Positions 28,189 to 38,221 of a stretch of DNA of 52,542 bases are shown in pieces. Origin of the DNA: Bacteroidota bacterium (GTDB lineage: Bacteria; Bacteroidota; Bacteroidia; Flavobacteriales; Flavobacteriaceae). Each line of letters starts with the position of its first letter. The first letter of the stretch is position 1. The notes below the pieces were generated by a model, which was not told the origin of the DNA, made no database searches, and saw only the letters and a program-made list of their open reading frames with translations. The translations under genes and the position numbers were made by a program. The stretch lies in assembly GCA_947460615.1 (NCBI GenBank), contig CANHHG010000007.1, positions 1 through 52,542 on the forward strand, in the 5' to 3' direction.

Positions 28189-28917
28189 ATGAGGAGAATT
28201 GATAAAATATATTTTTTTTTACTATTATTAGTACCCCTCAATAACTATTCACAAGATGTGAATAAAGGGAATTTAATTTATAATAATTCACTATCCACTA
28301 AGGAATCTATTAAAGATTGGGTTTTAGAAGGACCTGCTAAAATTGAATTTCAAAACAATTGGTTGAACCTATATTCACCAAATGAAGAAGGCCATCACGT
28401 ATTTTGGTGTCCCAAAGATTTTCCTGGTAATTTTATTGCCGAGTGGGAAGCGCAAAATCAAGCGATTGATGCTGGTTTATGCATTATTTTTTTTTGTGCT
28501 AAAGGTCTCAAAGGGGAAAGTATATTTGACTCTTCAATGCCTAAAAGAATATCAGGAATATTTACGGATTATACTAAAGGAGCTATGAACGATTATCATA
28601 TTTCCTATTATGCAAATGGAAGGGATAATCCAAATCGGGAAACAGCTAATTTGAGAAAAAATAAAGGTTTCAATTTAGTTCAAACAGGAGAAATTGGAAT
28701 TCCTGTTCAATCAACAGCGATTCATAAAATGAAATTAGTCAAGAGTGGAGGTAAAATATTACTTTATATAGACGATAAAAAAGTAATAGACTGGACTGAT
28801 GATGGTGTTAAATATGGTAAAATATTGGAAGAGGGGAAAATTGGGTTTCGTCAAATGCAATGGACCCATTTTGCTTACAGGAATTTTAAAGTTTGGGAAA
28901 TACTAGAAAATAAATAA
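28189..28917 (+). CDS. DUF1961-family exported protein (YesU-like, concanavalin-type fold)
   Basis: A 242-residue protein with a signal peptide (IDKIYFFLLLLVPLNNYSQ). The ATG at 28189 is chosen because the longer TTG start overlaps the cupin gene. Recognisable DUF1961 segments are GHHVFWCPKDFPGNF near residue 65, the DYHISYYANGRDNPN stretch, and the C-terminal GKIGFRQMQWTHFAYRNFKV. B. subtilis YesU of the rhamnogalacturonan locus belongs to this family; its role is not established. The fold is a jelly roll typical of sugar-binding or hydrolytic domains. Two nine-T runs (28212-28220 and 28487-28495) lie within the gene. Confidence 0.75.
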   Translation: MRRIDKIYFFLLLLVPLNNYSQDVNKGNLIYNNSLSTKESIKDWVLEGPAKIEFQNNWLNLYSPNEEGHHVFWCPKDFPGNFIAEWEAQNQAIDAGLCIIFFCAKGLKGESIFDSSMPKRISGIFTDYTKGAMNDYHISYYANGRDNPNRETANLRKNKGFNLVQTGEIGIPVQSTAIHKMKLVKSGGKILLYIDDKKVIDWTDDGVKYGKILEEGKIGFRQMQWTHFAYRNFKVWEILENK

Positions 28918-28935
28918 TTCACAATAATAAATACA

Positions 28936-30537
28936 ATGAAAAATAAAATAGTTTTACTTTTAGGATTGTCAGGTTTAGCAGTTGTTTCTGCCTTTACGTT
29001 TCAACTTACAAATGCTTCTTTTGATAGTTATAGCCAACTTGGTAATTTTAATTCAGAAACATTGAATGGCGAATTGACTTCTTCATTAGTTGAAAAAACG
29101 GACATAAATAAAACGCTAATTGCATCTTATTCTAATCAGAAATTTGTGATAAATAATAAAGTGAAAGAATCGGTTGTTAAACCGAATATCTTGTTTTTTA
29201 TTGCGGATGACATGACTTCAATAGATTGTGAACCTTATGGAAATAAAGATGTTCGTACTCCTAATTTAGCTAAATTAGCTAAAGAAGGTTTGACATTTGA
29301 CAATATGAATAATGCCACTGCAATGTGCGGACCTACACGTCAAAGTTTGTACACCGGATTGTTCCCAGTAAAAAACGGAAGTTATCCTAATCATGCCCAA
29401 GTATATGATAATGTAATTTCTGTTGTGCAGCATTTTAAAAAATTAGGTTACCGAGTTGCCTTAATTGGTAAACAGCATTATGCTCCTATGGCCAATTTTC
29501 CATTTGAATATTTAGGAGGTAGAAATAGTGATAATGGAAAAGGACCAGATGTAGAATTAGCAGATGCAGAAAAATGGATAAATAAGGATACTTCAAAACC
29601 TTATTTATTAATTGTTGCCTCCAACCAACCGCATGGACCATGGAATAGAGGAGATGTTAAAAAGTATGATGCCAATAAAATTAATGTTGCTCCTTACATG
29701 GTTGATACCAAAGAAACTCGTTCAGAATTAGTTAAATACTATGCTGAGATTACCTACATGGACAGTCTTGTGGGGACCTGCACTAGAATGGTTGAAAATC
29801 AAAAAACGAAAAACAATACCCTATTTCTATTTGCTAGTGAGCATGGAAGTTCAATGCCCTTTGCAAAATGGACGTGTTATAATATGGGCTTAAAAGCAGC
29901 ATTTATTGCTCGTTGGCCAAAAGTGATTCAACCAAATACAAGAACGGGAATTTTAACTCAATATATAGATGTTGTTCCGACTCTTTTTGAAGCTGCAGGT
30001 GGAAATCCAGAGACTTTACGTGGAAACAAAGAAGGAACAATGAAATTGGACGGAAAGAGTTTTTTCGCTTCATTTAATGGTAAACCAAAAGAAGTACGTG
30101 ACTATGTTTTTGGAGTTCATACCACAAGGGGTATAAAAAATGGTTCTGATAATTACCCTGTTCGATCTATTCAAGACCATGATTATAAATTAATTTGGAA
30201 TTTACAATTCAATGAGCCCTTTTTGTCTTCTGGTTCTCAACCAAAAAATAAGTTATATAATAGTTGGTTAAAGGCTACAAATGTTACTCCAAAACAAGCT
30301 GAACATGCTAAATTGTATCGCAACCGACCAGAATTTGAGTTGTATAATATCAAAAAAGATATTTATGAATTAGATAACTTAGCTGACGATTCTAAATTAG
30401 CAACTGTGAAGATTAAACTATTATCTGAATTAAAAAAGTGGATGCAAGATCAAGGAGATAAAGGAATTAAAACCGAAGCGGAGGCATTAAGAAGATTGAA
30501 AGGAGATACTTTGGATTGGAAAACTTCGGGAGACTAA
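28936..30537 (+). CDS. S1-family sulfatase, S1_8-like, with N-terminal extension
   Basis: A 533-residue exported sulfatase. After a hydrophobic N-terminus comes an unusual spacer of roughly 55 residues before the catalytic domain opens at KPNILFFIADDMTS. The formylglycine cysteine is C131 in CGPTR. The second metal-site region reads FASEHGSSMPFAKWTCYNMGL, typical of the S1_8 group (sulfamidase-like and ulvan-type sulfatases), and differs from the DHGWHLGDH of the other three. It probably removes a sulfate at another position, from another sugar or as an N-sulfate. It lies 18 bases after DUF1961 and 34 before a second alginate-lyase-fold lyase. Confidence 0.9.
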   Translation: MKNKIVLLLGLSGLAVVSAFTFQLTNASFDSYSQLGNFNSETLNGELTSSLVEKTDINKTLIASYSNQKFVINNKVKESVVKPNILFFIADDMTSIDCEPYGNKDVRTPNLAKLAKEGLTFDNMNNATAMCGPTRQSLYTGLFPVKNGSYPNHAQVYDNVISVVQHFKKLGYRVALIGKQHYAPMANFPFEYLGGRNSDNGKGPDVELADAEKWINKDTSKPYLLIVASNQPHGPWNRGDVKKYDANKINVAPYMVDTKETRSELVKYYAEITYMDSLVGTCTRMVENQKTKNNTLFLFASEHGSSMPFAKWTCYNMGLKAAFIARWPKVIQPNTRTGILTQYIDVVPTLFEAAGGNPETLRGNKEGTMKLDGKSFFASFNGKPKEVRDYVFGVHTTRGIKNGSDNYPVRSIQDHDYKLIWNLQFNEPFLSSGSQPKNKLYNSWLKATNVTPKQAEHAKLYRNRPEFELYNIKKDIYELDNLADDSKLATVKIKLLSELKKWMQDQGDKGIKTEAEALRRLKGDTLDWKTSGD

Positions 30538-30571
30538 AAAATTGGTATTTATAAATTAATAATCATATAAA

Positions 30572-31789
30572 ATGAATAAATTTAATAAAAATCTTATTTT
30601 ACTACTATTTTTTGGGATTTCCACCTCTTTTTTTGCTCAAGCCAAATTTGATTCGGGTATTCCAAAAACAATTTCAATAGATGGCAAAGCCCTTTCTGAC
30701 AATTACAAATTGATTTTATCTAATGATAAAGGGAAAGTAGTTGCTTTAAAATCATTACTTAAAAAAGCAGATAAATTGCTTAAAGAAGACATTGTTTATT
30801 CGGTGATGGATAAAAAGCAAACTCCTCCAAGCGGTGATAAACACGATTATATGAGTACGGGGCCTTATTGGTGGCCAGATCCAACTAAGCCTGATGGATT
30901 ACCTTATATAAAAAAGGACGGACTTCGAAATCCAACGTATTACGATATTTCCGATTCTCAAGAAATTGACAAGGTTGAAGACGCCTCGTTATCATTGGCC
31001 TTAGCCTATTATTTTACTAAAGAGGTTAAGTATGCAAATTTCACTTCTAAACTTCTTAAAGCATGGTTTTTAAACTCTGAAACGCGTCAAAACCCACACC
31101 TCAATTTTGCACAAGGAATACCGGGTATAAATACAGGTCGTGGAACGGGATTAATAGAAACTAGAGATTTATATAGAGTTTTAGATGCCGCAATATTAAT
31201 TCAAAACACTCCAAATTGGACAAATAATGATCATTTGGCACTTAAAAAATGGTTTTCAGATTATTTATCCTGGATGCTAGAAAGTCCAATTGGACAAGAC
31301 GAAGCTAAAGCTAAAAATAATCACGGTACCTTTTATAGCGAGCAAGTTATTGCTTTTGCTTTATTTGTTGACAAACCAGAAATTGCTATAAAAGAAATAG
31401 AAATCTTTAAAAATAGAATGGAAAGCCAGCTACAACCAAATGGTTCTCAGCCTTTAGAACTCGCTAGAACAAAATCTTGGGGATATGTAAATATGAATAT
31501 GTTTGGTTATTTTTTAATTGCTAAGTTGGCAGAAAATGCAAATATTTCACTTTGGAACCACGAAGGAAGCAAAGGTAAAAGCATGAAAAATGCATTAGAA
31601 TTTATTATGCCCTATTTGAAAAATGAAAAAGTTTGGGAATACGAGCAAATTCAAAAAATTAGTTTTGGAGAAACCATCAAAATTTTAAAGTTTGCTTCTC
31701 GCAAATACAATAATCCCGAATACGAAGAAATTGCTAAAAAAATTGATATAAAATCCTATCAATCGGAATTAAACGAACTTACTTTTTAA
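30572..31789 (+). CDS. Alginate-lyase-superfamily polysaccharide lyase (second PL38-like paralog)
   Basis: A 405-residue exported lyase with a cleavable signal peptide (about 1-23, ending FFAQ), not a lipobox. It shares the fold signatures of the copy at 15171: KHDYMSTGPYWWPDPTKPDG, FAQGIPGINTGRGTGLIE and AKNNHGTFYSEQV with probable catalytic H251. It has an additional N-terminal region of about 60 residues. The free periplasmic form and lipid-anchored paralog suggest exo/endo or location specialisation. The context favours glucuronan-type substrates, but alginate-type activity cannot be excluded from sequence alone. Confidence 0.83.
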   Translation: MNKFNKNLILLLFFGISTSFFAQAKFDSGIPKTISIDGKALSDNYKLILSNDKGKVVALKSLLKKADKLLKEDIVYSVMDKKQTPPSGDKHDYMSTGPYWWPDPTKPDGLPYIKKDGLRNPTYYDISDSQEIDKVEDASLSLALAYYFTKEVKYANFTSKLLKAWFLNSETRQNPHLNFAQGIPGINTGRGTGLIETRDLYRVLDAAILIQNTPNWTNNDHLALKKWFSDYLSWMLESPIGQDEAKAKNNHGTFYSEQVIAFALFVDKPEIAIKEIEIFKNRMESQLQPNGSQPLELARTKSWGYVNMNMFGYFLIAKLAENANISLWNHEGSKGKSMKNALEFIMPYLKNEKVWEYEQIQKISFGETIKILKFASRKYNNPEYEEIAKKIDIKSYQSELNELTF

Positions 31790-31800
31790 AATTTTTTTAT

Positions 31801-33138
31801 ATGAAAATTTATAATTTACTGTTAATTACTCTTTCACTGGCAACATTTTCTGGTATTTACGCCCAAAAAGGCAACACTAAAAATGGGAATGAAAAACCAA
31901 ATATTATCTTCATTCTAGCTGATGATTTAGGAATTGGCGATGTTAGTTGTTATGGTTCAGATCAAAATAAAACTCCTATTATTGATCAACTTGCTAAAGG
32001 TGGAATTCGTTTCACTCATGGCTATACCGCTCCTTTATGTGGACCCTCAAGAGCAATGATATTAACAGGTAGATATGCTTTTAGAACCGGAGCTGTTAAT
32101 CAAGATATGGTGGGTGATATCAAGCCTGAAAATGAGGTTTTGATTCCGTCAGTTTTAAAACCTGCTGGATATACCACTTCTTTAGTCGGAAAATGGAGTC
32201 AATTTTCAAAAACTCCAGGAGATTTTGGTTTTGATGATTATCTAACATTTGCAGGAAGTGGTGATTATTGGTCAACAGAGAAAAAGAAATCTGAAAATTA
32301 TATAGAAAATGGTGTCAATAAGAAATTGGATGCTCAAACATACATGCCCGATTTGATGCATGATCATTTGGTAGATTTTATCACAACAAACAAAGACAAA
32401 CCATTCTTTTTATACTATTCAATGGTTCATGTTCATGCTTTAATTCAGCGAACTCCGGATAGTAAACCAGGAAGTGATTTGTATGAAGACAATACAGCTT
32501 ATATGGATAAATTAGTTGGAAAATTGTTGAAAACCTTGGACGATTTAAAATTGCGTAAAAATACATTAATCGTTTTTATGGGTGACAATGGTACGGCGAG
32601 TCAGTATGCTGATAGAGGTACAATAGGAGGTAAAGCGTTATCTGGAAAAAAAGGAACGATGTTAGAATGCGGTAGTTTAGTTCCTACAATTGCAAATTGG
32701 CCAGGCGTTATTGATGGGGGTAAAACAAGCGATTTATTAATAGATTCTACAGATTTACTTCCCACTTTTGCAGATTTAGCCGGTGCGAAATTACCATATA
32801 ATAGAGTAATTGATGGTCATAGTTTTCTTCCTCAATTACTAGGAAAGAAAGGAAAGCCTAGAAAATGGATATTTATAGAATTGGGGAACAAATGGTACGT
32901 TCGTGATACAAAATGGAAATTAAATCGAGAAGACGAACTTTTTGATATGAGTAATGCTCCATTTGAAGAAAAACGGGTTACTAATTATTCGGATAATAAA
33001 GAAGCTAACGAAGCATTCCATCGATTAAAAGCTACTTTGAATACATTAAGTCCTGAAAAAGGTATTATTGATAATGCTGGCGGAAGTGGGCGTCATGCTT
33101 CTAATGTCAATAAGAAAAAAGACAAAGCAGAAGACTAG
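31801..33138 (+). CDS. S1-family arylsulfatase-like sulfatase
   Basis: A 445-residue exported sulfatase (signal peptide about 1-22, ending IYAQ). The metal-binding aspartates lie in IFILADDLGIGDVSCYG, the formylglycine cysteine is C80 in CGPSRAMILTGRY, and MGDNGTAS is the second metal site. The subfamily differs from the other four, so it should have its own specificity. The C terminus is short and lysine-rich. It is the last gene of the operon that begins with GH88; the 131-base gap before SusC is the next possible transcription unit boundary. Confidence 0.9.
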   Translation: MKIYNLLLITLSLATFSGIYAQKGNTKNGNEKPNIIFILADDLGIGDVSCYGSDQNKTPIIDQLAKGGIRFTHGYTAPLCGPSRAMILTGRYAFRTGAVNQDMVGDIKPENEVLIPSVLKPAGYTTSLVGKWSQFSKTPGDFGFDDYLTFAGSGDYWSTEKKKSENYIENGVNKKLDAQTYMPDLMHDHLVDFITTNKDKPFFLYYSMVHVHALIQRTPDSKPGSDLYEDNTAYMDKLVGKLLKTLDDLKLRKNTLIVFMGDNGTASQYADRGTIGGKALSGKKGTMLECGSLVPTIANWPGVIDGGKTSDLLIDSTDLLPTFADLAGAKLPYNRVIDGHSFLPQLLGKKGKPRKWIFIELGNKWYVRDTKWKLNREDELFDMSNAPFEEKRVTNYSDNKEANEAFHRLKATLNTLSPEKGIIDNAGGSGRHASNVNKKKDKAED

Positions 33139-33269
33139 AATTAATATTGGACAATTTTTATACCAATTACGGATTTTGAAAATAGATGGAATTAATATTT
33201 TTACAATTAATAATTATATAAAGTTATTTTTATCATTAACCAAAAAAAACCAATTAATTCAATCAAATT

Positions 33270-36200
33270 ATGAAAAAACTATTATTATTGTTTTTATTAA
33301 TTTTTACTTCAATTGCATTTAGTCAGAATGATCCGAAAAAGATTACGGGTACTGTTCTTGATAGTAAAGGTGATCCAATTCCAGGTGTTACAATAACATT
33401 TGAAGAAAAAAACACTACAACAGATTTAGATGGAAAATACTCCATTGAGGTCAAAAATTCAAAATCTATTTTACGATTTTCTTACCTTGGATTTGCTCCG
33501 CAAATAGTTGTTGTAGGAAAAAATAAAGAGATCAACATTACATTAGTAGAATCTAAAAGTGAATTAGATGAAGTGGTAGTAATTGGTTACGGTACACAAA
33601 AAAGGTCAAACGTGACGGGATCGATTTCTAAATATAAAAATGAGAAATTAGACGAAGTGGCAGTGTCAAGAATAGATCAAGCACTACAAGGAAAAATTGC
33701 TGGGGTTCAAGTTCAAAACATTTCCTCTGAAGCAGGCGCCGATGCGCAAATTTCTGTTCGTGGAATTAGTTCTATTAATGCAGGAGCAAGTCCTTTAGTT
33801 GTTGTTGATGGGCAACCCATTCCAGATGGATTAGCAACTTTGAATATGGCCGATGTTGCCTCTGTTGAAGTTTTAAAAGATGCCGCTTCTGCTGCAATCT
33901 ATGGTTCTAGAGGAGCAAGTGGGGTAATCTTAATTACAACTAAGAGTGGTAAAACAGATAAAGCCAAGTATTCTTTCAAATATAGCACGGGATATAAAAG
34001 TGCTTATGAAAAATACAACATGATGTCGACTTCTGAATATATTAATTTATTGTATCAAGAAAGAGCATTAAGAATTACCGATCCCGCTATTCAAGCGGAA
34101 GGTGTTACTAATCCAAATGCGTTAAATTTAATTTACCAAGGAAGTGCCACCAAAACGAACAACTTAATTGCTGGTTATATTGTTGAAAATACCATGTTAG
34201 GTGGAAGAGGTTATGATTATCAAGGGGAAGTTTTACGCAATGCTGAGTTTAAAAATATTCAATTTGGGGCAACTGGCGGAACTAAAGCAATGAAATATTA
34301 TATTTCAGCTGGATATCAAGGAGACCAAGGGATTATGCTAAAAAGTAATTTCCAAAAGTTAAATTTCAGAACAAAATTTGATATTGAATTAAGTAAAAGA
34401 GTAAAGTTAAATGTTAACTTGAATCCCTCTTATACTGCTAAAGAATCACCAGCAGAAAATTTAACTAATTTCTGGAGATATCCTTCTTGGCTACCTTACC
34501 AACACAATACTTTAACTGCTACTTTTGTGAATCAAAATGCACAATGGGCAAACATTAGACCTGGTGATTATGCTCACCCAAGACATTTTATAGGTTTAAC
34601 TTATAATCCTGTTTATCCGGATGGATCCATACTTTATATGCCTGACGGAACAACATTTACTCCAGCGGTTGGTGCACCTTCAAATTCTGCACAAAACAAT
34701 CCTATGGCTTCCTTATTAAGTCATGATATTGATGCAAAATCATATGGATTGCAAGGCGGTACCACATTGAATATTAATATTATGCCGGGATTGGATTTCA
34801 AAACAATGAATACTTTATACGTAAAGTATGATACTAAATTCGATTGGTCAGATAGAAATGCCGAAGGGGATGGAATTGTAAATAAGGGAATCTATTTTGA
34901 TAATTCCTATGTTGACTTATTAAGCGAAAATACATTGAATTATAAAAAAGAGGTTGGTGATCATACATTTGATGTATTAGCGGGTTATACTGCTCAAAAC
35001 ACTAAGAATACTGCAACTCAAACTACGGGTTTAGATTATGCTAGTGACGAATTTAATACGTTAAACAATGCACTATTTATTGACAAAGCAGGAACTTTCG
35101 GTTCTAAAAACCAAATTGGTTTACTATCATACTTAGGAAGAGTAAATTATGCATTTAAAAGTAAATACCTGCTTTCTGTAAGTTACAGAACCGACGGTAG
35201 TTCCTATTTTGCTTCTGGAAAAAAATGGGGTAATTTCCCTGCAGCATCTATTGGATGGGCTGCTAATAAAGAGTCTTTCTTGAGTAGTCTAGAATGGCTA
35301 AACAAATTGAACTTTAGAACTAGTTACGGAGTTTCTGGAAACAATAGAATATTAAATTATGGTTTCCAAAACTTATTATCTGCTTCTAACTATTCTTTTG
35401 GTCCTGGTACAGGAACTCAAACGGGTGGTCAAGTAGGAAATCCTTTAATTAATGCAAATGAAAATATTACATGGGAAAGTACTTTCCAAACCAATTATGG
35501 TATGGACTTATCCATGTTAAACAATAGAGTAAATGTTACTTTGGATATCTATAATTCGATCACTGATAAATTACTTTTACAACAGGCTACAATGGCTTTT
35601 TCTGGAGTGCCTTTATCATGGAATAACATAGGTAGTTTAAGAAACAAAGGTTTTGAATTGGAATTAAATACGACCAACTTAAAAGGTGATTTTAAATGGT
35701 CTACTTCCGCTAATATTGCTCATACTCAAAACAGAATTATCGAATTGGGAAATGAAGCGTATTTGCTTAATTATGGCGAAAGAAATGAAATTTACAAAAG
35801 TGTTGTAGGAGGTCCATTAGTTCAGTTCTTTGGTTACAAAACCGATGGAGTTTGGATTTCTAATGCTGAAATTGCTGCTTCAGGTTTAACTTCTAATTTA
35901 CCTTCTGCCTTAAAGCAAGGAGGTCTGAAAATTGTTGACGTTAACGGGGATGGAGTTTTAGATACTAATGATAGAACTATAATTGGTGATCCATATCCTG
36001 ATTTTACTTGGGGAATTACTAATAATTTTAGTTATAAGAATTTTGATTTAAGCTTCTCATGGCAAGGGGTACAAGGTGGAGAATTAATTAATGGTGATCC
36101 TAATTACAGTGAAACTAAATCTTCGAATAGGAACTACAACTCTAACCGTTGGATTAGCCCTCAAAATCCAGGAGACGGAAGAACTCCTTATGAAGATACA

Positions 36201-36500
36201 GGTTTTAACTGGATGTTAACTGATTATGTGGTTGAAGATGCTTCTTATTTTGCATTAAGAGAAGTCAATTTAGGGTATAATTTACCTGCTAATTGGTCAA
36301 ACAAATTAGGGTTAAGCTCTCTTAGACTGTATACCTCAGCTCAAAATATTTATTTCCATTCTGCAAATGGTTATCGAGGAATTAACCCTGAAGGAAGATC
36401 TACATCGGGTCCTTATGGTTCTGCTTTAATTGCAGGATATCAAAGAGGGGCATTTCCAATTCCTAGAACTTTTGTTTTTGGTGTCGATATTAATTTCTAA
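33270..36500 (+). CDS. SusC-family TonB-dependent outer-membrane transporter
   Basis: A 1076-residue TonB-dependent transporter. Order: signal peptide (about 1-19), carboxypeptidase-regulatory-like domain (about 25-100), plug with the family motif DEVVVIGYGTQKRSNVTG and VRGISSINAGASPLVVVDG, then the beta-barrel ending in a C-terminal aromatic strand (FVFGVDINF). It imports oligosaccharides from the surface together with SusD, encoded 17 bases downstream. It follows the enzyme genes rather than leading them, and its own 131-base upstream gap may hold a promoter, although I found no clear TAnnTTTG there. Confidence 0.96.
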   Translation: MKKLLLLFLLIFTSIAFSQNDPKKITGTVLDSKGDPIPGVTITFEEKNTTTDLDGKYSIEVKNSKSILRFSYLGFAPQIVVVGKNKEINITLVESKSELDEVVVIGYGTQKRSNVTGSISKYKNEKLDEVAVSRIDQALQGKIAGVQVQNISSEAGADAQISVRGISSINAGASPLVVVDGQPIPDGLATLNMADVASVEVLKDAASAAIYGSRGASGVILITTKSGKTDKAKYSFKYSTGYKSAYEKYNMMSTSEYINLLYQERALRITDPAIQAEGVTNPNALNLIYQGSATKTNNLIAGYIVENTMLGGRGYDYQGEVLRNAEFKNIQFGATGGTKAMKYYISAGYQGDQGIMLKSNFQKLNFRTKFDIELSKRVKLNVNLNPSYTAKESPAENLTNFWRYPSWLPYQHNTLTATFVNQNAQWANIRPGDYAHPRHFIGLTYNPVYPDGSILYMPDGTTFTPAVGAPSNSAQNNPMASLLSHDIDAKSYGLQGGTTLNINIMPGLDFKTMNTLYVKYDTKFDWSDRNAEGDGIVNKGIYFDNSYVDLLSENTLNYKKEVGDHTFDVLAGYTAQNTKNTATQTTGLDYASDEFNTLNNALFIDKAGTFGSKNQIGLLSYLGRVNYAFKSKYLLSVSYRTDGSSYFASGKKWGNFPAASIGWAANKESFLSSLEWLNKLNFRTSYGVSGNNRILNYGFQNLLSASNYSFGPGTGTQTGGQVGNPLINANENITWESTFQTNYGMDLSMLNNRVNVTLDIYNSITDKLLLQQATMAFSGVPLSWNNIGSLRNKGFELELNTTNLKGDFKWSTSANIAHTQNRIIELGNEAYLLNYGERNEIYKSVVGGPLVQFFGYKTDGVWISNAEIAASGLTSNLPSALKQGGLKIVDVNGDGVLDTNDRTIIGDPYPDFTWGITNNFSYKNFDLSFSWQGVQGGELINGDPNYSETKSSNRNYNSNRWISPQNPGDGRTPYEDTGFNWMLTDYVVEDASYFALREVNLGYNLPANWSNKLGLSSLRLYTSAQNIYFHSANGYRGINPEGRSTSGPYGSALIAGYQRGAFPIPRTFVFGVDINF

Positions 36501-36517
36501 TTTTAAAAGTAGTTACA

Positions 36518-38116
36518 ATGAAAAATTCAATAAAATATTTAAGTGTATTATTTTTAGTAATAGCCTCTAGTTGTTCTGATATTATTGATTTAAACTCTGA
36601 ATCAAATATCATAGCTGACGACTATTATAGCAATTATAATGAATTGCAATCAGGTTTAACCGCATGTTATAAAGGAATGCAAAATCCATTATTAGAAGAA
36701 TGGTCGCTTACTGAAATGCGAAGTGACAATACTTGTATGGATGGACCTTCAAGTACTTCAACTCCAAAAATGGATTTGGCTTACATTGACCAGTTGTACC
36801 CATCAACCACACAAACAGGAATTTACAATTATTGGTTAAAAACCTATAACAACATTAAAAATTGTAATACAGTGCTAAATGCTTGTGGTGCTAATTTTAA
36901 TTCTTCTCCGGGAGTAATCGAATATGCTCCCGTTACAATTGACGCTACTGCTTTCCAATGTAAAAGTGTTGCTGCAGAAGCTTCTTTCATTCGTGCGTAT
37001 CATTATTTTAATTTAGTGCGTTTGTACGGTGGTGTATTTTTAATTGATGAGCCAATTACTGCTCAACAAGCAAAAACTTTCAATCGTTCCTCAGTTCTAG
37101 ATATTTATAAATTAATTGTTGCCGATTTAAATAATGCTATTACAAATGGAAAAACTGCTGCTTATTCAGCAAGTTCACCAGATTTAGGTCGTGCTAATGC
37201 ATGGGCTGCAAAAGCATTATTGGCTAAAGTATTCCTTACACTTGGAAGAAATCAAGAAGCATCTGCTTTATTAGATAGTGTTATTGCTTCAGGAGGTTAT
37301 AGTTTACAGTCTACGTATGCAAGTGTATTTTCTGTAAATAACGAAATGAATTCTGAAATTCTTTTTGCTGTTCGTTATAAATCGGGTGGTTTAGGAATGG
37401 GGAATCCATTAGCCAACTTATTTGCCCCATCAAATAGTGGTAATGCCGTTATTAATGGTGATGGTAGTTCTTCAAATAATCCAACATTAGAAATTACAAA
37501 AACTAATTCAGCATATACCAGTTATATTGATCCTGCAGTGAGTAGAAAAGATGTGAATATTGGTTTATTTGGAACAAGTACATATTATATTAAAAAATAT
37601 ATTTCACCTACAGCTCTTGCAAATGATGCCGAAAATGACTGGCCAGTAATTCGTTATTCAGACGTTCTTTTGATGAAAGCGGAAGCCGATGGTAACACAG
37701 CTGGAAGTTTAGCTTTAATTAATTTAGTTCGTACTAGAGTTGGATTAGCAGCTCTTACTTCTACCACAATTACTTCTACTGCTCTTTTTGAAAAAGCATT
37801 GGCACAAGAAAGAAGATGGGAATTTGCTTTTGAAAATCAGCGTTGGTTTGATATACTGAGATTTACAACAACTACTACTTCGTTATCAGCTTCAACTGAT
37901 GCTTTCCCAAATTTGAAAGTTCAAGGTGCTGAATACGTAATGAAAAAGCACTTTACCAATATGTATTCTAAATTTTACGGAACATTTAGTGTACTACCAG
38001 TTTCTTTATCTCAATTACAATCAAATGCAAATCTAAATCGGTTTTTATTGCCTATTCCGCAATACGAAATTGACACTAATTCATTCATAGCCATACCTCA
38101 AAATCCTGGTTATTAA
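36518..38116 (+). CDS. SusD-family surface glycan-binding lipoprotein
   Basis: A 532-residue lipoprotein with a lipobox (ASSC) near residue 19. SusD/RagB features include the TPR-like helical N-terminal half with RAYHYFNLVRLYGGVFLID, and the C-terminal stretch VIRYSDVLLMKAEA plus ERRWEFAFENQRWFDILRF. It caps the SusC barrel and hands oligosaccharides to it. No further surface glycan-binding protein gene follows; a strong terminator comes next, closing the transcription unit. Confidence 0.95.
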   Translation: MKNSIKYLSVLFLVIASSCSDIIDLNSESNIIADDYYSNYNELQSGLTACYKGMQNPLLEEWSLTEMRSDNTCMDGPSSTSTPKMDLAYIDQLYPSTTQTGIYNYWLKTYNNIKNCNTVLNACGANFNSSPGVIEYAPVTIDATAFQCKSVAAEASFIRAYHYFNLVRLYGGVFLIDEPITAQQAKTFNRSSVLDIYKLIVADLNNAITNGKTAAYSASSPDLGRANAWAAKALLAKVFLTLGRNQEASALLDSVIASGGYSLQSTYASVFSVNNEMNSEILFAVRYKSGGLGMGNPLANLFAPSNSGNAVINGDGSSSNNPTLEITKTNSAYTSYIDPAVSRKDVNIGLFGTSTYYIKKYISPTALANDAENDWPVIRYSDVLLMKAEADGNTAGSLALINLVRTRVGLAALTSTTITSTALFEKALAQERRWEFAFENQRWFDILRFTTTTTSLSASTDAFPNLKVQGAEYVMKKHFTNMYSKFYGTFSVLPVSLSQLQSNANLNRFLLPIPQYEIDTNSFIAIPQNPGY

Positions 38117-38127
38117 TATCAAAAGAA

Positions 38128-38159
38128 AAACAGTGTATTTAATACACTGTTTTTTTTTA
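38128..38159 (+). terminator. Intrinsic terminator after susD
   Basis: AAACAGTGTATT pairs with AATACACTGTTT in a near-perfect AT-rich stem with almost no loop, followed by a run of T residues. It lies about 12 bases after the SusD stop and separates SusCD from the KduI/KduD unit. Confidence 0.85.
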
Positions 38160-38221
38160 TATTATTTTACTAATTTATCATAAATTAGCATTTTGATAAT
38201 CTCACTAATAAATAAATTTAA

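Noticed and set aside
33139-33269. Promoter in front of SusC
   Set aside because: TTTTG near 33174 and TATTTTTA near 33195 come close, but the -7 match lacks the final G and the spacing is short, so I do not call it.
11549-38116. Chondroitin, dermatan or heparan sulfate locus
   Set aside because: PL6 and iduronate-2-sulfatase-like genes fit in part, but there is no PL8 or PL12-type lyase and no hexosamine catabolism. It remains a weaker alternative.
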